Assembly (NCBI RefSeq): GCF_000721105.1
Contig: NZ_JOEV01000044.1
Span: 1-61,981 of the forward strand
DNA from: Streptomyces cellulosae
Lineage (GTDB): Bacteria; Actinomycetota; Actinomycetes; Streptomycetales; Streptomycetaceae
Direction of reading: 5' to 3'
DNA length: 61,981 nucleotides
The notes beneath the pieces were generated by a model, which searched no databases, had not been told where the DNA came from, and saw nothing but the letters and a program-made list of their open reading frames with translations. The position numbers and the translations under genes were made by a program. Shown here in pieces: positions 17,501 through 25,534 of this stretch (its first letter is position 1; every line of letters starts with the position of its first letter).

Positions 17501-18236
17501 CAGAAAACCGCCGGCCCTGCTCGTCCAGGGGCTCAGCAAGACGTACGGGGACGGCTTCACCGCGGTGGCCGGCCTGGACCTGGAGATCCCCGACGGCGCC
17601 TTCTTCGGGTTGCTCGGCCCCAACGGCGCGGGCAAGACCACGCTGATCGGCTCGGTGTGCAACATCGTCCGACCCACCACGGGCACGCTCACCGTCTTCG
17701 GTCACGACCACCGAAGCCGTGCGGCCCGACGGCTGCTGGGCCTGGCCGAGCAGGAGATCAATGTCGACCGGTTCCTGTCGATCCGGCAGATCCTGATCTA
17801 CCACGCCGGGTACCACGGCATCGGTCGAAAGGCGGCCGTCCGGCGCGCGGACGAGTTGCTCGAGGTGTTCCGTCTCGACAGCAAGGCCGCCGCGCGCGCC
17901 TATGAGCTGTCCGGGGGGATGCAGCGGCGTCTCGTGCTCGCACGGGCGCTCATGCACCGTCCCCGCCTGCTCATCCTCGACGAGCCGACCGCCGGCGTCG
18001 ATGTCGAGCTGCGCGCGGAGATCTGGCGGCTCGTCAAGGGCCTCAACGCGGCAGGCACCACTGTCCTGCTGACGACGCACTACCTCGAGGAGGCGGAGAC
18101 GTTGTGCGACGAGATCGCGCTGCTGCGCGCCGGCCGGATCGTCGACCGCGGCTCTGCGGCCTCACTGCGGGACCGCTACGCGGCGCGGGACATCTCCGAG
18201 GTCTACGACCGCGTGATCACCGGGGAGGCGGCGTGA
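17484..18236 (+). CDS. ABC-2 type transporter ATPase
   Basis: A 250-residue export-type ATPase (NodI/CcmA/DrrA group). Walker A is GPNGAGKTT (about 41-49), the signature is LSGGMQRR (about 142-149), Walker B is LLILDEPTAGVD, and the switch His is in LTTHYLEE. Its ATG lies 17 bases inside the monooxygenase gene, and its stop overlaps the permease start, so the three genes are translationally linked. An exporter at the end of a sulfonate-import operon is unexpected. It might remove a toxic product such as sulfite, an aldehyde or an analogue. Confidence 0.88.
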   Translation: MCPVADRKPPALLVQGLSKTYGDGFTAVAGLDLEIPDGAFFGLLGPNGAGKTTLIGSVCNIVRPTTGTLTVFGHDHRSRAARRLLGLAEQEINVDRFLSIRQILIYHAGYHGIGRKAAVRRADELLEVFRLDSKAAARAYELSGGMQRRLVLARALMHRPRLLILDEPTAGVDVELRAEIWRLVKGLNAAGTTVLLTTHYLEEAETLCDEIALLRAGRIVDRGSAASLRDRYAARDISEVYDRVITGEAA

Positions 18237-19051
18237 CGAGCGGCACCGACGCCCCGCCGGCTCTCCCGTCGTACGACGAGCCCTTCAAGCCCGAACGGTC
18301 GCCGTTCCTGTGGCTCTTCGAGCGCGAGGTCCTGCGGTTCTTGACCATCTGGCGCTACAGCGTCGTCGGACCGGTGCTGTCGACCGTACTGTTCGTCGTC
18401 GTCTTCGGGTCGGCTCTCGGACGGCACGTCGACACGATCGACGGCGTCTCCTACGGCAGGTTCATCGTGCCCGGCCTGTTCGCCCAGGCGATCGTCAACG
18501 TCGGCTTCTTCAACGGGACGACCAGCCTGTTCGAGGCCCGGCGCGACCGGTACATCCACGACGTGTTCGCCAGTCCGCTGCGCTGGTGGGAGATCAACGC
18601 GGCACTGGTGAGCGGTGGTGTCGTCCGAGGCGCCGTCGTGGGCGGCGGAGTGCTGGCGGTGGCGCTCCCGCTCACCGGCGGCGGGAGCGTCGCCCGCCCC
18701 CTCGTCCTGCTGTCCGGCACCCTCGGTGTGCTCCTGGTCGCCGCACAGGTGGGCGTGATCGCGGGCAGCCTCGCCAGGTCGCTCGACCACGTCTACTCGA
18801 TGGAGTCGATCGTTCTGCTGCCGCTGGGCTTCCTCGGCGGCGTCTTCTACTCGGTCCGGCAGCTGCCCCCGGTCTGGGACGTCCTGAGCCACCTCGACCC
18901 GGTCTTCTGGCTGGTCCAGGTCGAGCGGATCGGCTTCCTCGGCCAGGGCGACGTCGGCGCGGGCTGGGCCGTGCTCGTGGTCTGGGCCCTCGGCGCCGTG
19001 CTCTCGGCGTGGTCGGCCGCCATGTTCGCCTCCGGCCGTCTCAAGCCCTGA
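18233..19051 (+). CDS. ABC-2 type transporter permease
   Basis: A 272-residue ABC-2 membrane protein with about six hydrophobic segments and the conserved region FNGTTSLFEARRDRYIHDVF. It pairs with the ATPase whose stop it overlaps (GTGA). Relatives include NodJ and drug exporters. The substrate is not predictable from sequence. Confidence 0.85.
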   Translation: MTSGTDAPPALPSYDEPFKPERSPFLWLFEREVLRFLTIWRYSVVGPVLSTVLFVVVFGSALGRHVDTIDGVSYGRFIVPGLFAQAIVNVGFFNGTTSLFEARRDRYIHDVFASPLRWWEINAALVSGGVVRGAVVGGGVLAVALPLTGGGSVARPLVLLSGTLGVLLVAAQVGVIAGSLARSLDHVYSMESIVLLPLGFLGGVFYSVRQLPPVWDVLSHLDPVFWLVQVERIGFLGQGDVGAGWAVLVVWALGAVLSAWSAAMFASGRLKP

Positions 19052-19079
19052 TCCCCCGTCCCCGTAAGGAACGCATGCC

Positions 19080-19382
19080 ATGACGAGCACCGATTCCGAA
19101 CCCACCCTGTCCACCGACGTCCTCGTGGTCGGCGGCGGTCCCGCGGGCACCTGGGCCGCGATCAAGGCCGCCCAGGCCGGCGCCGAGGTCGTCCTGGCCG
19201 ACAAGGGCTACACCGGTGCGAGCGGTGCGACCGCATCGGTCGGCACCGGCATCTGGTATGTCGACGACGTATCCGACCGCCCGGCGCCGGGGACGTCGGA
19301 GTCGGGGCGCCCGCACCACCGTTGCGGATTCTCGACCAGCAGGCCGATCCGGTCTGCGACGCCGCGCCGGTCCCCGACGTGA
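19080..19382 (+). pseudogene. N-terminal fragment of an FAD-dependent oxidoreductase
   Basis: The first 65 residues are a good FAD-binding Rossmann start: VLVVGGGPAGTWAAIKAAQA, then ADKGYTGASGATASVGTG as in fumarate-reductase/succinate-dehydrogenase flavoproteins. After GIWYVDDV (about 19280) the sequence becomes Arg/Pro/Ser-rich and stops, where a normal protein has 400-550 residues. Most of the gene is deleted. It follows the ABC-2 permease by 28 bases and was probably the last gene of the operon. Confidence 0.7.
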
Positions 19383-19615
19383 GCCCGAGTGCCGGCAGCT
19401 CATGGATGACGCGAACGCCGACACCTCGCCCGGCCCGCACTGACGTGGCCCGATGGCGGTGCCCGCGGTCATGTCAGCAGACCAGACGCAGGGTCTCGGT
19501 GAGCATGCCGTCGGCTGATACCGGGGACGGCCTCCTCGATCCCGGTGAAAGCCGTGCCGGAAGATTCATGCACCTGCAATGATTCGTCTCGGGCTCACCT
19601 GGTAGACATGGTGAG

Positions 19616-19696
19616 GTGAGCATCCCAGTGCTGCTGTACCGCAGGTTGTACGTGGATCTGGCGCGCGTCGACGCGTCGGCGTGTCGCCGAGTCTGA
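19616..19696 (+). CDS. Short leader peptide upstream of the second sulfur operon
   Basis: A 26-residue peptide with the core RRLYVDLARVDASACRRV, matching the leader at 11932 in the string V/I-D-L-A-x-V-x-x-S-A-x-C. It ends 73 bases before the second TauD-like gene. The GTG start is inferred, since upstream ATG/GTG codons in other frames stop at once. A cysteine codon three residues before the end would let it report cysteine-tRNA supply. The paired leaders tie both gene sets to one kind of control. Confidence 0.7.
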   Translation: MSIPVLLYRRLYVDLARVDASACRRV

Positions 19697-19769
19697 CGTC
19701 GCCTCCATCTGTCCGGTGGAAGGCGACCCGGCGCGAGATCCCCAACAGCAAGCACACAGAGGGAGAGCC

Positions 19770-20582
19770 ATGAGCACTGTCGCGAGCTACGAGATCCGAC
19801 GAGCCGGTCCGCGGTTCGGTGCGGAGGTGACCGGCATCGACCTGACGGCCGGCGTCGACGACCGAACCGCCGAGGAACTGCGCCAGGCGTTCCGGGACCA
19901 CAAGGTGCTGGTCTTCCGCGACCAGCACCTGACTCCCGGTCAGCACGTGGAGGCCGTACGTCTCTTCGCGGAACCGTTCGACCACCCGACCGCCGTGAAG
20001 GACTCCGCCCATCCGCTGGTCTACCCCTACAACGTTCAGAAGACGGGCAAGGCCAGTACCTGGCACATCGGCGGGCTGTGGCGGCAGCCGGTCTTCGCGA
20101 TCGAGTCGCTGACCTACGAGGTGGTCCCCGAGCTGGGCGGGCACACACTCTGGGCCGATCTTCAGGCGGCGTACGACGACCTGTCCGAGCCGTTCAAGGT
20201 GCTGCTCGAGTCGGTCGGCGCGGTCTACGACGGCAAGGCGGAGAACTACGCGCAGGGCAGCAAGCGGACCGCGGTCGGGGAGAGCGTCGAGCACCCTGTC
20301 GTCCTGACGCACCCCGAGACGGGCCGGAAGGGGCTGTTCATCAGCACGTCGGCGATCGGCCTGACCGGCGTCACGCCACAGGAGGGGAAGGCGCTCCTCG
20401 ACCCTCTGCTCCGGCACGCCTCGTCGCCCGACTACACGATCCGCTTCGGCTGGAACCCCGGCGACTTCGTTCTCTGGGACAACCGGGCGACCTGGCACTA
20501 CGCCGTGGACGACTACGGCGACGGCGCCCGCGCCTATCGCAAGGTCATCGGAGTGGAGCCGGTGCGGCAGCCCGCCGCCTGA
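19770..20582 (+). CDS. TauD-like protein with HxG instead of HxD
   Basis: A 270-residue TauD/TfdA-fold protein led by GGGAGAG. The fold is well kept: VTGIDLTAGV, FRDHKVLVFRDQ, GGHTLWADLQAAYDDLSEPF, distal His243 in WHYAVDDY and Arg254/257 for 2-oxoglutarate. The first iron motif, however, reads WHIGG: His99 is present but the Asp that should be residue 101 is Gly. In Fe/2-oxoglutarate halogenases (SyrB2, WelO5, BesD types) the same Asp is Gly or Ala, and a halide takes its place on iron. It could be a halogenase-like enzyme, a hydroxylase with changed chemistry, or a non-catalytic paralogue. Confidence 0.8.
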   Translation: MSTVASYEIRRAGPRFGAEVTGIDLTAGVDDRTAEELRQAFRDHKVLVFRDQHLTPGQHVEAVRLFAEPFDHPTAVKDSAHPLVYPYNVQKTGKASTWHIGGLWRQPVFAIESLTYEVVPELGGHTLWADLQAAYDDLSEPFKVLLESVGAVYDGKAENYAQGSKRTAVGESVEHPVVLTHPETGRKGLFISTSAIGLTGVTPQEGKALLDPLLRHASSPDYTIRFGWNPGDFVLWDNRATWHYAVDDYGDGARAYRKVIGVEPVRQPAA

Positions 20583-20742
20583 CCAGGTTCGGTGACGGGC
20601 CCTGCGCCCGCCGCTTCAGGGATGGCGGCCGCAGGGCACCGCACGCCGGGTCCGGTGCTGCTCGTGGCTGATCTCCCGTCGATCCAGGGCGCGGCGTGCC
20701 GTCGCCCCCATGCAGAGTTTGTCGCGCCCCCCAGGAGTCCCC

Positions 20743-21780
20743 GTGAAGTTCCTGCTGAACGACATCGTCGCCAACACCCCCGACGCCGTCACCGGCCACC
20801 GGCCCACGCAGCGCGACCGCCTCCGCTCCGTCGTCGAACGAGCCGTCCAAGCAGAGGAGTTGGGCTTCTACGCCGTGTCGGTCGGTGAGCGGCACGGCGG
20901 TTACTTCCTGTCGTCCTCGCCCGCCGTCCTCCTCTCCGCCATCAGCGAGCGCACCAGCAGGGTGCGACTGCTCACCGGCGTCACCGTGCTCAGCATCCTC
21001 GACCCGGTACGGGTGGCCGAGGAGTTCGCGACCCTCGACAACCTCTCCGACGGCCGGGTCGAGCTGATCGTCTCCAAGGGCAACCACCCCGACCAGTACA
21101 GCCTCTTCGGCCTCGACGAGTCCCTCCAGTGGGACTACCTCGCCGAGAAGTACGAACTGCTGCGCAGGCTCTGGGAACCGGAGCCCGTCACCTGGTCGGG
21201 CCGGTTCCGGACCCCGCTGACCGGGGTCACCACCCAGCCTCGGCCCCTCCAGCAGCGCATCACCGTCTGGCACGGCAGCGCCACCAGCGAACGCTCCACC
21301 GACCTCGCCGCCCGCCACGGCGATCCCCTGTTCACCGCCAACGGCTTCCACCGCAGGCCGCGTTACGCCCGTCTGGTCGACCATTACCGCGAGCGCTGGG
21401 CCCACTACGGCCGCGACCCGGAGGACGCCGTGGTCGCCGCCAGCTTCCCGAGCCTGCTGGTCGCCGACACCTCGCAGAAGGCGCTGGAACTCTTCCGCCC
21501 GGTGTGGGAGGCGTTCGCCGCGAGCCCGACGTTCAAGCACAACAAGTCCGAGATCACCACCGTGGAGGAGTTCGTCGGGGAGGGCTCGGCACTCGTCGGC
21601 AGCCCGGCCCAGATCGTCGACAAACTCGGCGAGTACCACGAGCTGTTCGGCCACGAACTGACCGGCGTCTCCGTCGAGCACACGCCCGCCGGCCTGAAGG
21701 AGGAGACCCTGGAACGATTCGCCGCCGACATCGCCCCGGCGATACGTACCGGCCGGCCCAGCCGGGTCCGGGCCGACTGA
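20743..21780 (+). CDS. LLM-class flavin-dependent oxidoreductase
   Basis: A 345-residue bacterial-luciferase-like TIM-barrel monooxygenase. Family segments are RLLTGVTVLSILDPVRVAEE, ATLDNLSDGRVELIVSKGN, and QQRITVWHGSATSERSTDLA. The GTG at 20743 follows AGGAG by five bases. It lies 160 bases after the HxG TauD-like gene on the same strand and is probably co-transcribed. Together with its leader peptide this suggests an organosulfur oxidation pair. FMN versus F420 use cannot be decided here. Confidence 0.85.
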   Translation: MKFLLNDIVANTPDAVTGHRPTQRDRLRSVVERAVQAEELGFYAVSVGERHGGYFLSSSPAVLLSAISERTSRVRLLTGVTVLSILDPVRVAEEFATLDNLSDGRVELIVSKGNHPDQYSLFGLDESLQWDYLAEKYELLRRLWEPEPVTWSGRFRTPLTGVTTQPRPLQQRITVWHGSATSERSTDLAARHGDPLFTANGFHRRPRYARLVDHYRERWAHYGRDPEDAVVAASFPSLLVADTSQKALELFRPVWEAFAASPTFKHNKSEITTVEEFVGEGSALVGSPAQIVDKLGEYHELFGHELTGVSVEHTPAGLKEETLERFAADIAPAIRTGRPSRVRAD

Positions 21781-21794
21781 ACACCGTGCGAGGA

Positions 21795-21831
21795 GTGCGG
21801 CGCCCGGTTCAATACCCGGAGCGCCCCGCAC
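21795..21831. terminator. Hairpin between convergent genes
   Basis: GTGCGG at 21795 pairs with CCGCAC ending at 21831, with inner CCGG/CCGG pairing and a short AT-containing loop. It follows the monooxygenase stop by 15 bases and faces the end of the GH43 gene. Confidence 0.6.
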
Positions 21832-21933
21832 ACCACTGCGGTGCGACCTGTCGGCAGCGGCCCTCCTTGCCCGGCCGCGTACGCTCGACACTTGAGTGCG
21901 CTCCTGGAACTGTCATCGCGTTCGCGGGGCCGG

Positions 21934-22971
21934 TCAACGGTCGCCGTCGAGGTCGGTGCGCGGGCGGAGCACCCGCAGCTCGTGATCGAGCAGCTGCATC
22001 TCGTACAACTTGCCCCGCGCGTTGTCGAAGGGGCGGTGGAGGATCATCATCAGCCGGCCCTCGAACGTGCGGAACAGCATGCCGTGGCCGCTGTCGTCGC
22101 GGACCAGGGGTCGTCGCTGCTGCCACGGTCCCGTGAGGTCGCCGGACGGGGAGACGGCGTAGGTCTGCACATAGTCGCCGCCCAGGGTGCCGTCCTCGGT
22201 GATCAGGTTCTTCTCGTACGTCGACCACAGCATGAGCAGGGAACCGTCAGGGGTGCGGTACAGCTGCGGGCCGTCGGTGACGTAGGGCGGGAGCTGATGG
22301 GGCACGCCGCCGGGGATCTGCTCGCTGATCCAGGACGCGTCCGACGCCTTGAACAGGAAGACCGGGTCCCCGATCGTCCGGGACAGGTCCGGAGCCAGCC
22401 GGATCGCCTCCATGGTTCCGTCGACGGTCTGCAGCCACTCGTGCGCGTACACCATCCAGGGCTGCCCGGACGGGTCGACGTAGAGCGTGCCGTCGAGGGT
22501 CATCAGGTGTGCGGGCGGGGTGGGGCGTGAGGGGTCGACGACGGTGAAGGGGCCCAGCAGCGAGTCGGAGACGGCCGTGATGGTGCCGCGTATGTGGTTC
22601 GGAAGCTGGAACGGCACGCCCCACTGGTTGGGCGGCGGTACCGGAAGCGGCCTGTCCTGGTCGTGCAGCGTGGTGAACAGGTAGTACTTGTCGCCCCACG
22701 CGTGCACCTCGGGCGCCCATCCGCCGTCGGTCGCCCAGATCCCGCTCTGCTCGGCGGCCAGGAAGACCACCACGGGACGCTTCCAGTCGCGCAGGTCGTG
22801 GCTGCGGTAGACCATCGTGCCGGTGCCGTCCACGCCCGACACGGAAGAGTCGTTGGACGTGTAGAGGTAGTAGGTGCGGGTCTTCCGGTCGGCGACGACG
22901 AACGGATCGTGCAGCGGCATGTCGGGAAGCCGCATCGCTTCGGGAAGCCGCGTCGGGTCGGTCTCAGCCAC
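21934..22971 (-). CDS. Glycoside hydrolase family 43 protein
   Basis: A 345-residue five-bladed beta-propeller hydrolase of GH43 type. Visible features are PLHDPFVV with the catalytic-base Asp (about 22), WAPEVHAWGDKYYLF, the pKa-modulating Asp in LMTLDGTLYVD, and YVTDGPQLYRTPDG, where the general acid region is DGP in place of the common EGP. No signal peptide is visible, so it is probably intracellular. Likely substrates are arabino- or xylo-oligosaccharides. The GTG at 22971 has TATTCT exactly six bases upstream and no ribosome site, indicating a leaderless mRNA. Confidence 0.82.
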   Translation of the reverse strand: MAETDPTRLPEAMRLPDMPLHDPFVVADRKTRTYYLYTSNDSSVSGVDGTGTMVYRSHDLRDWKRPVVVFLAAEQSGIWATDGGWAPEVHAWGDKYYLFTTLHDQDRPLPVPPPNQWGVPFQLPNHIRGTITAVSDSLLGPFTVVDPSRPTPPAHLMTLDGTLYVDPSGQPWMVYAHEWLQTVDGTMEAIRLAPDLSRTIGDPVFLFKASDASWISEQIPGGVPHQLPPYVTDGPQLYRTPDGSLLMLWSTYEKNLITEDGTLGGDYVQTYAVSPSGDLTGPWQQRRPLVRDDSGHGMLFRTFEGRLMMILHRPFDNARGKLYEMQLLDHELRVLRPRTDLDGDR

Positions 22972-22977
22972 GGTCGA

Positions 22978-22983
22978 AGAATA
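22978..22983 (-). promoter_or_regulatory. -10 box for a leaderless GH43 mRNA
   Basis: TATTCT on the minus strand ends six bases before the GTG start codon, with no Shine-Dalgarno sequence between them. Confidence 0.55.
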
Positions 22984-23115
22984 CGTACCCCGGGCGCCCC
23001 CTGAGTGCACCGGGACGCTCCGAAAACGCATGGACTGCGTCCCCGCCCCCGCGGGACACTCCGACTCCTGGCCCGGCCCGTCCGGCCTGGCCGTACCCAC
23101 GACTCGGGGGGTGGG

Positions 23116-24963
23116 ATGGGATCGCCCGAACCGCGCAGGGTCACACCGAGCAAGGGCTCGGTGCTCCTCGCACTTCGTTACTACCTACGGGAGTTGTCCC
23201 GGCTGCGCCGGCTGACGGTGCCCGCGATGGTGATGTCGGCGCTGGGCAACATCGGCATCAACTACCTCGCGCCGCTGGTCGTCGCGAAGCTCGTGGCCCG
23301 TATCGCCGGCGACACCGGTGTCACCGTCGGCTCGACGCTGCCCTACGTCCTCGGCTTCGCCGGGGTCCTGCTGCTGTCGGAGGCGCTGTGGCGCGGCAGT
23401 CTGCACTGCATGAACCGTCTCGACGCCCGCGGCATCGAGCACCTGTACGTGATCGGCATGGACGAACTGTTCGCCAAGGACGCCGCGTTCTTCCACGACA
23501 ACTTCGCCGGGTCGCTGACCAAGCGGGTGCTGAGCTTCGCCTCGCGCTTCGAGCTGTTCGTCGACACGTTGACGTTCCAGATCGTGGGCAGCCTGGTGCC
23601 GTTGCTGTTCGGGGCGGTGGTGCTGTGGCGCTACGACCCCCTGCTCGTCGTCGGGCTGTTGGTGATGATCGCGTTGACGGTGGTGTGCGTGACGCCTCTC
23701 ATCCGTCGCCGTCAGGCCCTCGTCGACCAGCGCGAGGAGGCGATCGCCTGGATGTCGGGCCATGTCGCCGACAGCCTGATGAACATGGACACGGTCCGGG
23801 CGTTCGCGGCCGAGGAGCGCGAGGCGGCCGAACACCGGTTGCGGGTCGCGGCCTCGCGGCGGCTCATGCTGCGGTCGTGGGACTACGGCAATCTGCGCAT
23901 CGACACACTGGTCGCACCGATGTTCGTCGCCACCAACGCGCTGGGTCTGCTGCTCGCGGTCGCGCTCGGCGGGGGCGCGCACGGGGTGGAGGCGGTCGTG
24001 GTCGCCTTCACGTACTACACCAACGCGACCCGGATCATGTTCGAGTTCAACCAGATCTACCGCCGTCTGGAGAGCTCGATGACGGAGGCCGCGCAGTTCA
24101 CCGAGCTGCTGCTGACACCGCCGACCGTGCTCGACCCGGTGTCGCCGGAGCCGCTGCTCACCCGGGGCGCCGATGTCCGCTTCGAGAAGGTGACGTTCGC
24201 GCACGCGGGCGCGGAGCCGCTCTTCGTGGGCCTCGATCTGACGGTGCCCAGCGGGACGAAGCTCGGCCTCGTCGGCCGGTCCGGCGGCGGCAAGACCACG
24301 CTCGGCCGGCTGCTGCTGCGGATGACGGACATCCACGGCGGCCGGATCCTCATCGGGGGCCAGGACATCAGCAGACTGCGTCAGACCGACCTGCGCAGCC
24401 TGATCGCCTACGTGCCGCAGGACCCGGCGATGTTCCACCGCACGCTCCGGGACAACATCTCCTTCGCCCGCCCGGACGCCACCGACGCCGAGATCCGCCG
24501 CGCGGCGGAGGCGGCGCACGTCACGGAGTTCGCGGACGCGCTGCCGGCCGGTTTCGACACGATGGTGGGCGAGCGCGGGATCAAGCTGTCCGGCGGCCAG
24601 CGCCAGCGGGTCGCCCTGGCCCGGGCGATCCTGCGGGACGCGCCCATCCTGCTGCTCGACGAGGCGACCAGCGCCCTGGACTCCGAGAGCGAGCTCCTCG
24701 TCCAGGAGGCGCTGTGGCGGCTCATGGAGGGACGGACGGCGCTGGTGGTGGCGCACCGGCTGAGCACCGTCGCCACCATGGACCAGCTTGTCGTCCTCGA
24801 CCGCGGCCGGATCGTCGAACAGGGCACGCACCAGGAACTGCTCGCGTCCGACGGCGCGTACGCCAAGCTGTGGCAGCACCAGTCGGGCGGCTTCCTCGAC
24901 GACGGCCCCGTCGCAGGCGACGCCGTGGAAGACGACCCGGCGCGGGCGGCCGACCTGCACTGA
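23116..24963 (+). CDS. ABC half-transporter (membrane domain plus ATPase)
   Basis: A 615-residue type IV ABC exporter half-unit. A six-helix membrane domain (about 25-325) is followed by an ATPase domain with Walker A GRSGGGKTT (about 392-400), Q-loop YVPQDPAMFH, signature LSGGQRQR, Walker B ILLLDEATSALD and switch His in VVAHRLST. It should act as a homodimer or with an unlinked partner. The start follows a GGGGGTGGG stretch. It is divergent from the GH43 gene. The cargo is unknown: heavy-metal, peptide or lipid exporters share this layout. Confidence 0.88.
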   Translation: MGSPEPRRVTPSKGSVLLALRYYLRELSRLRRLTVPAMVMSALGNIGINYLAPLVVAKLVARIAGDTGVTVGSTLPYVLGFAGVLLLSEALWRGSLHCMNRLDARGIEHLYVIGMDELFAKDAAFFHDNFAGSLTKRVLSFASRFELFVDTLTFQIVGSLVPLLFGAVVLWRYDPLLVVGLLVMIALTVVCVTPLIRRRQALVDQREEAIAWMSGHVADSLMNMDTVRAFAAEEREAAEHRLRVAASRRLMLRSWDYGNLRIDTLVAPMFVATNALGLLLAVALGGGAHGVEAVVVAFTYYTNATRIMFEFNQIYRRLESSMTEAAQFTELLLTPPTVLDPVSPEPLLTRGADVRFEKVTFAHAGAEPLFVGLDLTVPSGTKLGLVGRSGGGKTTLGRLLLRMTDIHGGRILIGGQDISRLRQTDLRSLIAYVPQDPAMFHRTLRDNISFARPDATDAEIRRAAEAAHVTEFADALPAGFDTMVGERGIKLSGGQRQRVALARAILRDAPILLLDEATSALDSESELLVQEALWRLMEGRTALVVAHRLSTVATMDQLVVLDRGRIVEQGTHQELLASDGAYAKLWQHQSGGFLDDGPVAGDAVEDDPARAADLH

Positions 24964-24982
24964 ACGCCGCCGGGGCGACGCC

Positions 24983-25519
24983 TCAGATCACGCAGCCCAC
25001 ATGCGCCAGCGCCTGCTTGAGCAGCACCCCGTGGCCGCCCGGCATCTCGCTCTGCAGCGCCGGTGACAGCGCCTCCTGCGGACTGACCCAGACCAGGTCC
25101 AGGGCGTCCTGCCGGGGGCGGCAGTCACCGGCGACCGGCACCACGTAGGCGAGGGACACCGCGTGCTGGCGCGGGTCGTGGTACGGCGTGATGCCCTGGG
25201 TGGGGAAGTACTCGGCCACCGTGAAGGGCTGCAGGGAGGCAGGCACGCGGGGCAGGGCGACCGGGCCGAGGTCCTTCTCCAGGTGACGCAGCAGGGCGTC
25301 GCGGACGCGCTCGTGGTGCATCACGCGGCCGGACACCACGTTCCGGCTGACCGTCCCGTCCGGACCGATGCGGAGCAGGAGCCCGATGCTGGTGACTTCG
25401 CCGCTGTCGTCGACGCGCACGGGCACGGCCTCGACGTACAGGATCGGCATACGGGCGCGCGCGAACTCGAGCTCGTCGGAACTGAGCCAACCGGACGTGG
25501 TATCGGTCATGTCAGACAT
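24983..25519 (-). CDS. DUF4916/Nudix-fold protein with a degenerate Nudix box
   Basis: A 178-residue actinobacterial Nudix-fold (DUF4916-type) protein. The Nudix box position reads GRVMHHERVRDALLRHLEKD, keeping G, the first E and R. The catalytic REUxEE core, however, is RHLEKD, so metal-dependent hydrolysis may be lost or altered. The conserved ending DALDLVWVSPQEAL is typical of the fold. A TATGAT lies six bases before the ATG with no ribosome site, so the transcript is probably leaderless. A second in-frame ATG is at 25510. Confidence 0.75.
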   Translation of the reverse strand: MSDMTDTTSGWLSSDELEFARARMPILYVEAVPVRVDDSGEVTSIGLLLRIGPDGTVSRNVVSGRVMHHERVRDALLRHLEKDLGPVALPRVPASLQPFTVAEYFPTQGITPYHDPRQHAVSLAYVVPVAGDCRPRQDALDLVWVSPQEALSPALQSEMPGGHGVLLKQALAHVGCVI

Positions 25520-25525
25520 TGCTTG

Positions 25526-25531
25526 ATCATA
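25526..25531 (-). promoter_or_regulatory. -10 box for a leaderless Nudix-fold gene
   Basis: TATGAT on the minus strand, six bases before the ATG at 25519, is a near-consensus -10 sequence. Confidence 0.6.
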
Positions 25532-25534
25532 CTT

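Noticed and set aside
20640..20745. A third leader-like string (VADLPSIQGAACRR) before the monooxygenase at 20743
   Set aside because: It has no stop nearby, no start with a ribosome site, and a weaker match to the motif than the other two. It may be a decayed leader but is not supported.
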